A program made the position numbers and the translations under genes. Shown here piece after piece: positions 11,014 through 23,041 of a stretch of 64,000 nt of DNA (positions are counted from its first letter, which is position 1; every line of letters begins with the position of its first letter). Source of the DNA: Callorhinus ursinus (taxonomy: Eukaryota > Chordata > Mammalia > Carnivora > Otariidae); the NCBI RefSeq assembly GCF_003265705.1, contig NW_020312785.1:21924028-21988027 (forward strand), written 5' to 3'. The notes below the pieces were generated by a model. It did no database searches, had not been told where the DNA came from, and was given only the letters and a program-made list of their open reading frames with translations.

Positions 11014-11409
11014 GAATCTGGGTAGGTGTTGTGATAGTTTTTAACAATAGAATACAGTGGAAGTGATGATTGTTTGGGGGCCCAGGTCTTAAGGAATTAA
11101 AACTACTAACATTTAAGCATTCAATGAATGTTAATTTATGAATTTTATTACCGAATTTGTTATCACTATGTACATCAATAAAAAAAACCTGAAGACATCT
11201 TTCTAATGATTCTTAGGAGATCGGAATTGAAACCTGAGGTATCCTATCACAAATTAGGGTATTTCTTAGACTGTACATATATGCTTGGGATCACTAAGCT
11301 CCTTGGTTCTGTGGATTTATAGTTTTCATCAAATTTTGAAAAAAATTTGGATGTTTTTCTTTACACACCTGTTTGACCCCACCCCAAACACACCTCCTTT
11401 TTTTGCGAG
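11014..11409. other. Unassigned non-coding DNA
   Basis: AT-rich, with a short run of A near 11180 and nothing recognisable. Confidence 0.5.
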
Positions 11410-12572
11410 ACTATAATTACACCTGTATCAGACCAGCTGAAGTTGTTCCACAACTCACTGATGCTCTTTTAGCTGTTGTTTTGTTGTCTTTGTTTTTCTC
11501 CTCTGTGTTTTATTTTGAGTACTTTTACTGTTATGTCTTCAAGGTCATTAATCTTTTCTTCTGTAGTGTCTTACTGGTTATTAGACCCATCTCATTCATA
11601 CATTGTAGTTTTCAGTTCTACAAGTTCACTTTGATCTCCTTATTTTATCTCTTTCATGTCTTTAATTAACATGTTCAATCTTTCATCTGGCTTTTGAACA
11701 AAGAGATTACAGTTATTACAACTTCTCTAATGTCTTCATCCACTAAGTCTACCATTTCTGTCATTTCTGGGTTGGTTTTAACTGTTTTATGTGTTTGTTT
11801 TACATATTACGGGTTGTATTTTCCTGCTTCTTTGGATGCCAGATATCAAGAATTTTACCTTTGTAGGTACTAGGTATTTTTATATTCCTAAAAGCATTCT
11901 TGAGCTATGTTCTGAGATGTGGTTAAGATACTTGGAAGTAACATGATTCTTTCTGCTCTTATTTTTAAGCTTTGTTAGGTAGGGCTATGGCAGTGTTTGG
12001 TCTAGGGCTAATTATTGCCCTAGTGAAGCAAAATTTTCTGGGTACTTTACCAAATATCCCTTGAATTACGAGGTTTTCACACAGACTTACCAGATCAATA
12101 ACTACTCCAAGCTTTTTATGATGCTCAAAGATTTTTTTCCTCTAATACTTTTAGATGGTTCTTTGTCCAGTGATGGAAATTTGCTCACTGATGTACACAG
12201 ATAGCTACTCAGTTGAATACTTGAAAAGAACCCTCCACATGCATCTCTTTTCTCTCTGGAACCCTCTCCTGTGAACTTTAGTCAGTAGCTTCTCCAGACT
12301 CCCAGTAGTTTTCTCCTCAATTTAGGAAGACTGCTGGGTTCCACCTGAATCCCCTTCTCTGTGTGTAGCCTACAAATTCTCTCCAGCTATAAGCTAGGGG
12401 TAAACATAGGGATCCTTTTCCCTTCTTCTCTCAGAAGTGTAATGCCTTTTTTTGCCTGATGTCCAATGTCTTGAAAAGCAGTGTTTAGTGTTTAGTATGA
12501 TGTTTTCATTGTTTCAGGTCAGAGGGTATATTTAGTTCTTGTTACTCCATCTTAGATGAAAGCAGAATTGGG
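11410..12572 (-). mobile_element. Old LINE-1 5' region (L1M-like), reverse orientation
   Basis: Landmarks run in order over about 1.1 kb. They are CCACAACTCACTGATGCTCT (11449-11468), a TCTGTGTTTTATTTTGAGTA stretch (11503-11522), TTCTGGGTTGGTTTTAACTG (11765-11784), CGGGTTGTATTTTCCTGCTTC, TTGAGCTATGTTCTGAGATG (11901-11920), GTCTAGGGCTAATTATTGCC (12000-12019), GATGTCCAATGTCTTGAAAA and finally TTACTCCATCTTAGATGAAA (12543-). I remember these as the antisense of an old LINE-1 5' region whose sense strand starts near CCAAGATGGAG. No frame survives. The 98-codon plus frame (11373-11669) is a shadow. Confidence 0.65.
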
Positions 12573-13604
12573 GAACTACTACTCTTATCATTCAATAATC
12601 ACCATATGATAAAAATTTTCATATCTTTTGCAGGTTTATTAATGTGGTTTAATTCTTTTTTCACAGATCAAGAAAAATATTTATATTATAATCATTGTCC
12701 CAGAATAGTATCTCTTCAGAAGAAACATGACAATGTATTTAATCCATCTGTTTAGTACTTGAATTTTTCCTATAAGAGCACATATAAGCAGCCATTCAAC
12801 CTATGTATGATACCACTAGAGACAAGAACATTATTTCTTTCTGAGGAAGTCCACTCTCTTTTAGAATAGACTTAATGGAACAAAAGTTTTTCTTTATATT
12901 TTGATGAAATCTTGCTTCATTGTTTCTTGCTCTACTACCTGGTAAGATTCACAATAAAATAAAAGTGTTCCAGTACATTAAAACATTTACGATTATTTAA
13001 GAAAGATTTTATTTTCCCAAAGTTGTCTTCTCTTAGCTAACAGTTCCAAATCCCTCCAATTCAATCAATTGCATATGATTCAGTTTTGTGCTCTGTCACC
13101 ATTCTCATTTGAAAACAATACTTTTTACTTCGAGTCACATCATTGTTTGGTTGTTGTTTTGCTGGGGGTTTTAATCTCCCAAGGTTCGAAATTATTTATT
13201 TGTTTTATAGTCAATTTTGGTTTTCACTTTTGCACATGTTTTTCAATATCTGTGCTCATCATTACCTTACTGCATCTCAAAATTTCCTTATGGGATATTT
13301 TTCCTTTATTTTTAAGGAACATTTCTAGGATTCCATTCTGTGTGAGTCTAGTGGTGGGCAGCTCTCAATAGTTACTCATATTGGTATGTGTTTCCTCATG
13401 TGTTTTGCAATTTTGGATTAAGCATGTTGTGTCTCATTAGAATCCTGTGAGGTCTAGGTCAAGGCTGTGTTCTTCCAGAGAATTCAATTTTTTCTTTTCT
13501 AGCTCCACATCACCCCTGACCCAGTGCTAACAATAAGGATAACTTTAGATTAGTTTATTGACTTGAAGTTTTCTGGATGAAGCAGGAACAGTGCATTTCT
13601 TATT
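12573..13604. other. Unassigned DNA, possibly old LINE relics
   Basis: The part 13260-13360 (T-rich with AGGAACATTTCTAGGATTCC and GTCTAGTGGTGGGCAGCTCT) weakly recalls old LINE-1 antisense sequence, but I cannot support a call. The two overlapping plus frames (13069-13371, 13143-13328) have no recognisable product. Confidence 0.4.
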
Positions 13605-13935
13605 TTTTTACTTTTATTTTTATTGAAGTATAGTTGACACACAATGTTATGTTAGTTCCATGTGTACAAAATAGTGATTTGACAAGTCTATACATTATGC
13701 TATGTGTAGCTACCATCTGTCACCATATGATGCTATTCCCAAATCATTGACCATATTCCCTTTCATCCTTGTGACTTATTCATTCCCTAACTGAAAGCCT
13801 GTATCTCCCACTACCCTTACCTCTTCATTCCCCTTCATCTCTTTTTGCTTAGCTTTCCCCCCACCTCTCCTGTGGCAACCACCAGAACGTTTCCTGTAAT
13901 TATGGGTTTGTTTCTGCTTTTTTTTTTGTTTTCAT
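13605..13935 (-). mobile_element. LINE-1 3' end, reverse orientation
   Basis: A T-run is followed by TATTGAAGTATAGTTGACAC (13621-13640), ACAATGTTATGTTAGTTCCA, TACCATCTGTCACCATATGA, then TGTGGCAACCACCAGAACGT (13871-). This is the usual reverse-complement LINE-1 3' untranslated region, 5'-truncated before any ORF2. Confidence 0.88.
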
Positions 13936-14002
13936 TTGATACCAATTACATATTGATATAATTTGATACACTAAGATGTATTTTTTCATTTTTTTAAAAT
14001 TT

Positions 14003-14205
14003 TATTTCTTTTTATTTGACACAGAGACAGAGATAGTGAGAGAGAGAGAGAGACACACAAGCAGGGGGAGCGGCAGGCAGAGGGAGAGGGAGAAGCAGAC
14101 TCCCTGCTGAGCAGGAAGCCTGATGCGGGGCTCGATCCCAGGACCCTGGGAACATGGCCTGAGCCGAAGGCAGCCGCTTAACCGACTGAGCCACCCAGGC
14201 GCCCC
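14003..14205 (-). mobile_element. CAN-type SINE inserted in a LINE-1 tail
   Basis: Reverse-oriented full-length element, ending GACTGAGCCACCCAGGCGCCCC. Near-identical T-rich flanks of about 20 bp (13982-14001 and 14206-14227, both TTTTTCATTTTTTT-AAAATTTT-like) are target-site duplications. The SINE therefore split the A tail of the LINE-1 piece to its right. Confidence 0.94.
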
Positions 14206-14450
14206 TTTTTCATTTTTTAAAATTTTTAACTCCAGTTAGTTAATATACAGTGTTGTACTAGTTTTGGGTGTACATTATAGTGATTCAGCAATTCTGTACA
14301 CCCAGTGTTCGTTATGAGAAGTGCATTCTTTAATCCCCATCACCTATTTAACCCAACCCTTATCCCCTTCACTCCCACCCCGTAAACATCAGTTTGTTTT
14401 CTATAATTAACAGTTTGTTTCTTGGTTTGTCTTCCTCTCAGGAAGAGTAA
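14206..14450 (-). mobile_element. LINE-1 3' end, carnivore type, reverse orientation
   Basis: TTTTTAACTCCAGTTAGTTAATATACAGTG, GTGATTCAGCAATTCTGTAC, CACCCAGTGTTCGTTATGAG and CATCAGTTTGTTTTCTATAA follow the 3' untranslated region of carnivore LINE-1 in reverse. It is 5'-truncated to about 0.24 kb. Confidence 0.88.
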
Positions 14451-17400
14451 ATTCAAACTCCAAACTAGATGGAAAGTAGTAATGTAATTATGAATTCTCA
14501 AAGACTTTTTTTTTTTAATCCATGAGATAGGTTGAGTCTGAGAGACTAACCACCTGTTTCCAATTGTTAGTGGGTTGACTACTTCTAATGTACTTTTTCA
14601 CTAAGGGTATAGTCCTTCAAGGGTCCTGACTTTAATGGAACCAACTTGCTTACCTTGCCTCTTGTCCCCAAAATGATTATTAAAACATGACACTTTAGGG
14701 TACTAAGATTGTTAAAGATTTACTGAGCAGCTGTAGCTCTCATGAAGATATTTTTAATCAGCTTTCTTGCTGCTGTTTTTTGTCTTTAAGGATGTCCTTT
14801 TTGTCTTTAAGGATGTCCTTTATTATCATACAAGCATTTTAAAATCATGATTGTATATTTTAGCAAATATTCCCAAGGTGTTGTGTGGAAATATTTTTTC
14901 AGCTTTGCTTGTCTAAAACACTGTCCTGTATTCCATTAGTTCTTCTAAGTCATTCAGAAGCATGCTTCCTATGACAAAGATAAAAATGAAGTATTATATA
15001 GCATTTACTTAAGAACTGTGTTATTTAGTAATAACCATAAAGCTTAATTATGGCTATCCCACTAATTTCCAAAGGATTAATGATGTCACCAAAGTCCTCT
15101 TCATATCTCAGATATGCTCTCCACATGTTAATTTTATTTTTCCCTACGGAGTGTAGAATGACAACCAAGTAACTCTCACAAACTTGGCTACCACAGCAGA
15201 AGTTGAAATTCTCTTTTCTAATAGTTCTAGAAAAAAATAATTCATGTATAATTCTCATCCATTTATATAAAATGTCAGTCCCTGGATCCAGGGTATAGAG
15301 TTAGCTCCATCAACATGACACCGAATTAAAAGAGGAGGCAGGGCAGACTCCCAAAAGAAGAGTTGAGTCTGCTACCACTGTAAGGAGTACTCTGCAGGCA
15401 AAATCAACAAGATTCCCACTGTTTTCGTGTGTACTCTGTTTTTGTGCTCTAGCTGCCTGTATGTTAGCTGAACCTATTTTCTTCTACTTTATAAAACTGG
15501 AATGACTCATACAGTTTTAATATCCCTCTTTTCATCACAAATTCTCCCAAATCCCTAAAATTGGTTTGGTGGTCATCTTTTCAATTGCCTGGGATGCAAT
15601 TCACAGAGGCCAGATATTTTAATGAATTTACATTGGTAGGGGCTTTCTTTACAATTTCCTAAACTTTAGGAGATTAAAATCCCTTATATCAATATTTATT
15701 CTGCAATGTTCAGTTTGAAGATTGTGATCTATGACAGAGGTAATGAGACAATAATTGAGGAATTAACCCATTATTTCCATCAGTGGGGTCCTTTAGCTCC
15801 TACTCAAGTAAGAAGCCAAAGTTTTTCTGTGGTTTTCTTCTTTCTCTAACAGAATCAGATTAGTCTTTCTGTTGCTTAGTCTTTCATAAGCCTCTATTAC
15901 CATGTGAGAAACATTTGTACACATGAAACCCTCATTTTCTAGAATGGAGAGTCTCATTTCAAAGTTTTATGTAATGAGAAAATTGTTATTATTTATTTCT
16001 AAGACATCATGGATTTTGTAAAATACTGTAAGAGTGGATTATTAGAATAATTATTGCATATTAGGAGGTCACAGCTATTTCAGTTGCCATGAAGGCTTCC
16101 AAACACTTTAATTCCTGTACTCATTTCATGGCAATGGTTCATGGATGGCACTTTGAGTAGCAACAATCTAGGGTGTGGATCAGGCCATGCCCAACTGATC
16201 CCCCCAGGTTATAACAAACTCGAGGATACACTTTATTTCTTTTCTTTGTCACTTTCCTAAAGATATGAGTTGAGGATAGATTCATTTAATCATCACTTAA
16301 TCACAGTATAGTTATCATCAAGGTAATAAAAGTCAAGAACTTATCAGCTTTTATAAGTATACAGAAAGTTAAAACCACCATCGATACTACACTTGGCCTC
16401 AGTTCACTCTTGTGATCTGTTTTCAGTGGCAGCCTTTCTTTCCCTAACTTCGTTCTACAGGATGTAAAATGTATTCCTTAATCCACATGATTACATAACT
16501 TTGGTAAATTGTATCTGGTAATTTATTTTGGAAGTAACGTGTCCCTCTGAATCAACATAAGTCAACGGCATGTGAGATGCTAGGTCCATCACACAGTCAA
16601 TATATTCTTGAAAACTCAGCCCACCTTCAAATTGACCATGTCTACTAATATTTTTTTAAGTCAGCTGGTACAGTAGTTAATTGTCAATGAGCATAAATAA
16701 TTCCTGCATCAGGTCATGGCAAATCAACTATCCTGTTAACAGGCTGCTTTTATATCCAACCTGTGAAATACATTTTTGTAGAGTCATGAAATTATCACAT
16801 GGCATAATTTTCTCTTCTATATATTTAGCATATGTTTGTACATGTTTATGTATACATTTATGTATAAAATATTCAGCAGCTATATTTGTAATAATAAAAA
16901 AATACAACTTATAAACTATTTTTTCTCCCAGAATGTTCAGCAGAAAGAATTTTAATTAAACTAAATGTTCTGATTCTATTTTAACTTGTACAGATGTCAA
17001 TTTTTTAATTTATTGACTAAAATTTGCACACATTATATAAACTTCTACCAAATGGTAGCTAGTAATTCTAGCATTTTACTGAAATCAAACACCAGGGACT
17101 TTTGACAGTATTCATCACAAAGCCTGTAGAAAAATTTGGCATCTCCTTCCATTCTGACAAAAATCATGACAATGTACTAATGCTGAAATTTTAACAATTT
17201 CTAGATAGAAAATTAAATATAAATTCTGTTCAGCATTTTAAAAGTTGATTCTGAATATGCATCTCTTTATCTTTGAAAAAATACCTCTCACTATAATAGA
17301 CAAGTTTGTGAAGATTGGTACCGTTAACTTCAGCTATCTGCTGCTTGTGTATTCAGACCCATCTTGAAAGTCACAAAAAGAATTTCAGTAAATGTGCATT

Positions 17401-17897
17401 TTAGTTTGCGACAAACAGATATGATTGTTCCACAAAGGAAACTCAATGTAATCTAAATGATTAAGCTGCACATACATGTAAGGGCTCAATCAAGGGATGA
17501 ATGTTTATCGATCGCCAGGAAAGGGCAGCATGTGTCAGTACTGTTGTAATGTGCCTAGGCAGTTTTAGGGAGCAAATGGGACTTGAGGGCATTTAATTCA
17601 AACTTAATTTTATGCTGAATGATAAGGATCGGACCTAAAAAGCTGCAACTCTATTCTATATACTCACGGACACCATCGTCTTGCTGGTATTCACATAATT
17701 CCATAGACATCCAATTCAACAAGCACTCTTCCTTGATAGAATGTTGAATTTCGCTTTGGAAATGAACTTTTACAACAAAATGGTCCTTTCAATCTATTTT
17801 ACTGGTTGAGTAAGTACAAGATATATCAAGCATCATTTTGTATTATGTTTGGTAGGGAATGTGGTTACCTGTGAGGAGACACTGTCCTAGAAATAAA
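14451..17897. other. Unassigned repeat-poor DNA
   Basis: About 3.4 kb with no recognised interspersed repeat. It holds a 21-bp tandem duplication (14777-14818). The stretch 17400-17700 has several CpG dinucleotides (for example TATCGATCGCC near 17507) and little simple sequence, so it is a fair place to test for conservation. The frames at 15025-15258 and 16681-16914 (77 codons each) match nothing that I know. Confidence 0.5.
14777..14818. repeat. Perfect 21-bp tandem duplication
   Basis: Two adjacent identical copies of a T5-GTCTTTAAGGATGTCC unit (14777-14797 and 14798-14818). Perfect identity suggests a recent slippage event. Confidence 0.93.
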
Positions 17898-18003
17898 TAC
17901 ACACTCTCTGTCTCTCTCCATCTCTCTGTCTCTCTATCTTTTTCTCTGTCTCTGTCTTTCTCGAGCACACACACACACGTACACACACACCTCACTCTCT
18001 CCC
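17898..18003. repeat. Compound (TC)n / (CA)n low-complexity tract
   Basis: Interrupted CT units with GTCTCTCT variants (17900-17961) pass into GAGCACACACACACACGTACACACACACC and then CTCACTCTCTCCC. A GT-rich patch follows at 18057-18087. Confidence 0.9.
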
Positions 18004-19134
18004 TTTTACCTTCATCTCAGTAGGTGAACATAAAAGACCAGATGTTCCTTTCTAAATTTGTGTGTGAGTGTGTGTCTGTGTGTGTTACCATTTTACATAG
18101 AAAGACTGGCAGCTTATATTCCACTGGAGCAAATCTGTACTCAAGTGCTCCTTTGCTAGAGGGAATTTTTAAATGCCATATAGCTGTAGTCTTAACCTTG
18201 ACTGTCTTTCATTCTCAAATATCTATTCAGTTATATGTGCTGAGTGACTCACAACAAAGTGAGAGAAAATTCAGTGACTTGACATTTACAGTTCCCAACT
18301 GATTCGTTTATTTATTCAACAGAGTAAATATTTAGGCAGCAGAATTAAATTGGAAAATGTTTATCAAGTTTAAGACCACCTTTCTTTCAATATATAAAAC
18401 ATAAACCCAGAGGCCTACACATAGGGAAATTTACCTATAAATGTGCCCTACAGAGAAGGGCACATTTAAATGTCCCGGTAGGTTTTCATCAACCACTAGT
18501 TTGTTTGGGCTACTTCTGCCAATATTTTAGGACAGTGCAATTGAAATGGCACCTAATAAAACATAACTTACATGCAATTGCACTTTATTAATCATTTTGT
18601 ATAATCTTACCATACAAGCAGTTCTCTGAATGTATTTTCTCACTCTATTTCAGGCCAAGGATCTTAATCTCATTAGTTGCCACACCTGAAGTGTGTATAT
18701 TTCTCTCACCACATGCAACACCATATATTTATCTACCCGCTTGACAGCAGATTAGCTCAAAATCTCCTATAACCATAACCAGAAGACAGACTCTTAAAAC
18801 AGTGTCTCAACACAAAAGCATAATAAAAATAACAAAGGCTTGAGGTTTCTGCTTATAGTAACATCATATGGATAAGCTAACTAAAGAATATTGTCCAAAA
18901 AATATTTTCAATAGTTCTTAGAATGATTTTACTGTCATTAAGCAATAAAAACGATAACATCATATAAATGACCTTTAAAGTCTGAGAAATATAGTGATAT
19001 CACATTGTCATAATGGAGAAAATAATTACAAGCTTAATTTTAACATCAAAGTCAGGAAGCATATAACTGCAATTTCCATGGATACAGTCAAGAAAAAGAA
19101 TTATATATTGCATATATACATATAGATATAATGT
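18004..19134. other. Unassigned DNA with a perfect hairpin
   Basis: AT-rich and without recognised repeats apart from a GT patch (18057-18087). A 12-bp perfect inverted repeat lies at 18438-18468. The 92-codon frame at 18024-18302 has no recognisable product. Confidence 0.5.
18438..18468. other. Perfect 12-bp inverted repeat, 7-nt loop
   Basis: The left arm TAAATGTGCCCT (18438-18449) and right arm AGGGCACATTTA (18457-18468) are exact reverse complements around the loop ACAGAGA. No RNA family is recognised. Confidence 0.9.
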
Positions 19135-19302
19135 AAAATATAACCAAAAAATTACCATTTAATCATTTTTAAGTGTATGATTCAATGGCATTAATTACAT
19201 TTACAATGTTGTGTAAACATCATGAATATCTGTTTCCAAACATTTTCTTCACCCCAAGCAGAACCTCTATACCTCTATAAGCAGTGACTCCCTGTTTTCC
19301 AA
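19135..19302 (-). mobile_element. Old LINE-1 3' end fragment, reverse orientation
   Basis: ATTTAATCATTTTTAAGTGTATGATTCAATGGCATTAATTACATTTACAA-like order, split here into the landmarks TTTTTAAGTGTATGATTCAA (19168-19187) and CCCAAGCAGAACCTCTATAC, follows the reverse of an old LINE-1 3' end. It is diverged and short. Confidence 0.7.
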
Positions 19303-19404
19303 CCTCAGAACCACTGAATTAAGATCTTCAATGGAACATGAAAAAATTTGCATTTTTAACAACACAACAGAGAAGTCTAATGATTAGGCCGGTTTGGGAA
19401 ACAA
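19303..19404 (+). mobile_element. MER5A-like hAT DNA transposon remnant
   Basis: CCACTGAATTAAGATCTTCA, AATTTGCATTTTTAACAACA and TCTAATGATTAGGCCGGTTT-GGGAAAC follow the right half of the non-autonomous MER5A family. The left inverted terminus is missing or too decayed. It lies directly against a LINE-1 scrap. Confidence 0.55.
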
Positions 19405-19834
19405 GGGAAGGTAGTGAGGTGTTGGCCGAAATTAATCTTAACAACTAACATTTATATAATTCCCATGTCACAGATTTCAAAATTGAGGGTCCTGAAGATT
19501 AACTATTGTGCCCTGAAAACAGAAACTAGGCTTTTGTTTCAAAATCCATGTTTAAGCATATATATATGTTTAATTTCTAAATTTAAATACATCATCTTTC
19601 AAAATATTGATATTTTATGCATAAACTATTGACATGTTTTAGTCTGTTGCTGTTTTTGTTTTTTGTTTGTTTGTTTGTTTGTTTCAAGTACTAGAAATAA
19701 CGGTGCATTTTTCTACCAGATAAATGGTAGAATAGTCTATCTGTATTCTGCAGCAAATAAAATATTTGCTCATTATGTCCACTTTGCTTCCAATATTCTC
19801 TTGTTTAGAAAACTCAACTTAGTTCCCTTGAATA
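19405..19834. other. Unassigned DNA with a GTTT repeat
   Basis: AT-rich. Five GTTT units lie at 19665-19684 after a T-rich patch. Two short frames (19414-19632, 19663-19845) are chance. Confidence 0.5.
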
Positions 19835-19978
19835 TTCTTTTTTAAATTTTTTTGTTTAAATTCAATTAGTCAACATATAGTACATCATTAGTTTCAGATG
19901 TAGTGTTCAACAATATATCAATTACATATAACACCCAGTGTTCATCACATCATGTGCCCTCCTTAATGCCCCTGCTTT
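19835..19978 (-). mobile_element. Short carnivore LINE-1 3' end, reverse orientation
   Basis: T-rich start, then AAATTCAATTAGTCAACATA, TAGTACATCATTAGTTTCAG, ATGTAGTGTTCAACAATATA, CACCCAGTGTTCATCACATC and ATGTGCCCTCCTTAATGCCC. This is the terminal part of a carnivore LINE-1 3' untranslated region in reverse, truncated to about 145 bp. Confidence 0.88.
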
Positions 19979-22807
19979 GCCAAAGAATAATCAATATTAT
20001 GTTTCTAATATTAACGGTAATTAAACATTAGAGCACATCTCAGGTCTTTTTCTAGGACTTGGAATGTTTCTGTATTATTTGAATTCAACATCATCTGTGA
20101 GTTTTTCCAACTAATTCACAAAGAATCAATGGTAGCTCACGTATAGGAATATCTATTGCTTTTGACAGAATTAACCATTTTTGTTAAGAAAGTAGTAAAA
20201 TTTAATGCCAGATGAACTTGAAATGAGGACATTGTGTTCATGATCAGATTGGAAGAAAGTATGCAGCTTCCCCATATGGAGGTCTTCTGAGGGGCATTGA
20301 AACCCAAGCAAAGGAGCTGCCTTTCCTGTTTTCTCCTTCATTTCTCTCTTTCCTTCTTCTTCCTGAGAACTTTCCTTCAAAAGTGGAATTATGGGTGGAA
20401 TATTGCCCTTTAGAAAGGGAAAAAACAAAAGAATAAATATTAATCTCTTCACTGCAGTGAATGAAATATTTCAGACTAAAAGCTTTGTCCCAGCACTGCC
20501 ACCATGATGTGCTAAGGTTCCGAATTGCAATCGCTTTTCTAAGTGTGTAAGTCCCACCCAATATAAAAACAAATAATCTCTATTCGGAATACAGTTTGTG
20601 GTTTTTATCTGTTTGCTGTTTCTCTCTTAGCTCAAGTTCAGGCATCAAATCGCACTGAGTATACACATTTAAAATCCCAATCCAAAGGGTGAAACTCTGC
20701 AGTAGTTCAACCTGGAGTGTTATGTTACACTCGTGTGGTATCATGGGTTGGTGCACTTCTTTTGCTCATGGAATCCCAACTGTTTCCAAGTTTTAAGAAG
20801 GGTATATTTTACTAGAACTTTCTGAAGTTGCATTTTATCACAGAACTAACATGACCTTTTAGCCATTGCCAAATGCGTGTAGTTTATGCATTTGGAAGGA
20901 TTTTTAAAACTATGTTCAGTTTAGTGCCAGTTCACATTATAATCAAGTGGTCAGGTTTTATCCATATGGTCACTTGATGAAGCTAAATATAAAGCCAATG
21001 CAAGAGGCTAAAACAACATCCATTTTTATGCATTATGCATGTATTTATGTATGTTTTCTGAAAGCAGTTGTGGATAAGATGTTTACCTTTTCACTGTATT
21101 TTCAGTCATTGGCGTAACTGATATTCTCCCTTCCTTTAATACAATTCCTTTCCCACCTCTTCACGTGGGTCAGACTTTTACAGTTATCTCCATAGCAACG
21201 TCGCCATCTAATAGAAAGATACATCTTCTGAATGGCTAGCAATACAACATTAACTGTTAGAACATAACATATTTTTCATGTTGGAAACATCTGGAATTCA
21301 CAAGCCATCAAGATATATAAAAATGTCTGTGTCTCCCTAACAGTTACCCAAGGCTGAGCTTGCTTGATTTGTTGGATTCATTTACAAACCACTCTTATTA
21401 ACCAGTTCTGTAGAATAATAAAACAAACCTTTATTTCAACATCAGAAAAGAAGTTTAATTTACAAGTGAAGTTGCTTATAAAGACTCAATTTGCCCTTTG
21501 TGGAAAAGAGTTTATGGTGTAGTTGGGCTGTATTACCAACCTATTACTAGTGCACTAATACCTCTATTTACTGGCTGATTATGTCCTCTGGCAAAATTCG
21601 GAACTGTCTACTACTCTGGTGCAAACTAATCAGTTTTCAAAATTAGTTATTGATCTCAGACCTATTGTGGAAGGACCAATTTAGTGGCTGGTTCATCGAG
21701 TACTGAAGTGACACGGTTTGCGTACGTAGCAGAGAAAGAGCCAATACAGTGTTCAAAGACAGTGCTCAAAGGTAGTTTTCTAGTGCAGGGAATTGACAAA
21801 TACGGGTATTCAAGGATGCTAAGTTTCTGTCATTAGAAATTAATGATACAGGTACATCCCTGCCAGTCACATGAACTTAGGCTTTTCATATGTACATTTG
21901 TTATTCATTTTCTGAATTTAAATAAGTAATGGATGGTAAGTCATTTTGTTAAGCCTTAAGAAAATATTTCCTTCCATTGTTTCAAATATAATTTTTTATT
22001 GAATTTATGTGAAGGTGACTGAAGAGGGTTTTCATTTTACAAGTATAAAGTGATTATTTGCTGATAAGCATATGAAGGGAAATGCTGGACAAAATAAACC
22101 AGAAATTAGGAGTCCAAAATGCTTCCGTGCCAAAATTCCACCTCATATTTCTCATAACTTATCCATCATTATTCTTTTACTGACTGTTTTTTTTTTTCCT
22201 TTTAGAAACAACTTCTTAATGGTTTGCTTTCTATGCTTTGCTTCAGGAAATGTTAGATTGAGATTTGACAGTTTTCCTGAGTATCTCAGAGAAACAAAAT
22301 TATGAATTATATCACTTGGGTGGCTACATACTCAAAAGTTGTCCTTGAGTTTTCTCATCAGTTTGGCATTCCTGAGGAGACATTAATTTTAAAGGTTAAA
22401 ATGCAAAATTAATACAAACAACCCCAAATAAGGTTTGCTTATTTTTAGCTGTAATTATTCTTAAAAATATATTCCATGTAGACAATTCACAAATCAACAC
22501 CCACACAGTGACCATGGGTCAATACTGGGAAGAGAGTGAGAGGAAGTTACAGTAGAAATATCTTTGTATGTTTCTTATTGATGTGGGTTGCTAATCATTT
22601 CCTAATCACCTTGGCTTTCAGCAATACACTGATCTTTTTCTTTTCTCAACCCCTTATAAAATGTAGGTGTGCATACATATGCATGTAAACTGTAAATATA
22701 AAATATAACTTTCAATAATTGTTTTAATTTAAAATATTTTAAAAATTTCCACTGAACTCAAGTATTAAGACCATTTTAAGTGAGAAAAAGAAAAAAAATG
22801 TTTAAAT
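19979..22807. other. Unassigned repeat-poor DNA
   Basis: About 2.8 kb with no recognised interspersed repeat or gene. Two overlapping minus frames (93 codons at 20171-20452, 105 codons at 20244-20561) lie around a pyrimidine-rich patch (20330-20365) and show no domain. The part 21130-21800 has balanced composition and a few CpGs (GCGTACGTAGC near 21720), so it is a candidate for a conservation test only. Confidence 0.5.
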
Positions 22808-22824
22808 AAATACTTGGAGGTGAT

Positions 22825-23025
22825 GGGGCGCCTGGGTGGCTCAGTCATTAAGCGTCTGCCTTTGGCTCAGGTCATGATCCCAGGGTCCTGGAATTGAGCC
22901 CCATATCAGGCTCCCTGCTCGGTGGGGAGCCTGCTTCTCCCTCTCCCACTCCCCCTGCTTGTATCCCCTGTTTCGCTGTCTCTCTCTCTGTCAAACAAAT
23001 AAATAAAATCTTTAAATAAATACAT
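22825..23025 (+). mobile_element. CAN-type SINE, full length
   Basis: The long form, from GGGGCGCCTGGGTGGCTCAG to AATAAATAAAATCTTTAAATAAATAC. The duplications AAATACTTGGAGGTGA (22808-22823) and AAATACTTGGAGGTAA (23026-23041) differ at one base. Confidence 0.97.
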
Positions 23026-23041
23026 AAATACTTGGAGGTAA

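Noticed and set aside
20171..20561. Overlapping 93- and 105-codon minus frames as a small protein gene
   Set aside because: Overlapping frames around a pyrimidine-rich patch with no domain, splice sites or codon pattern that I can support.
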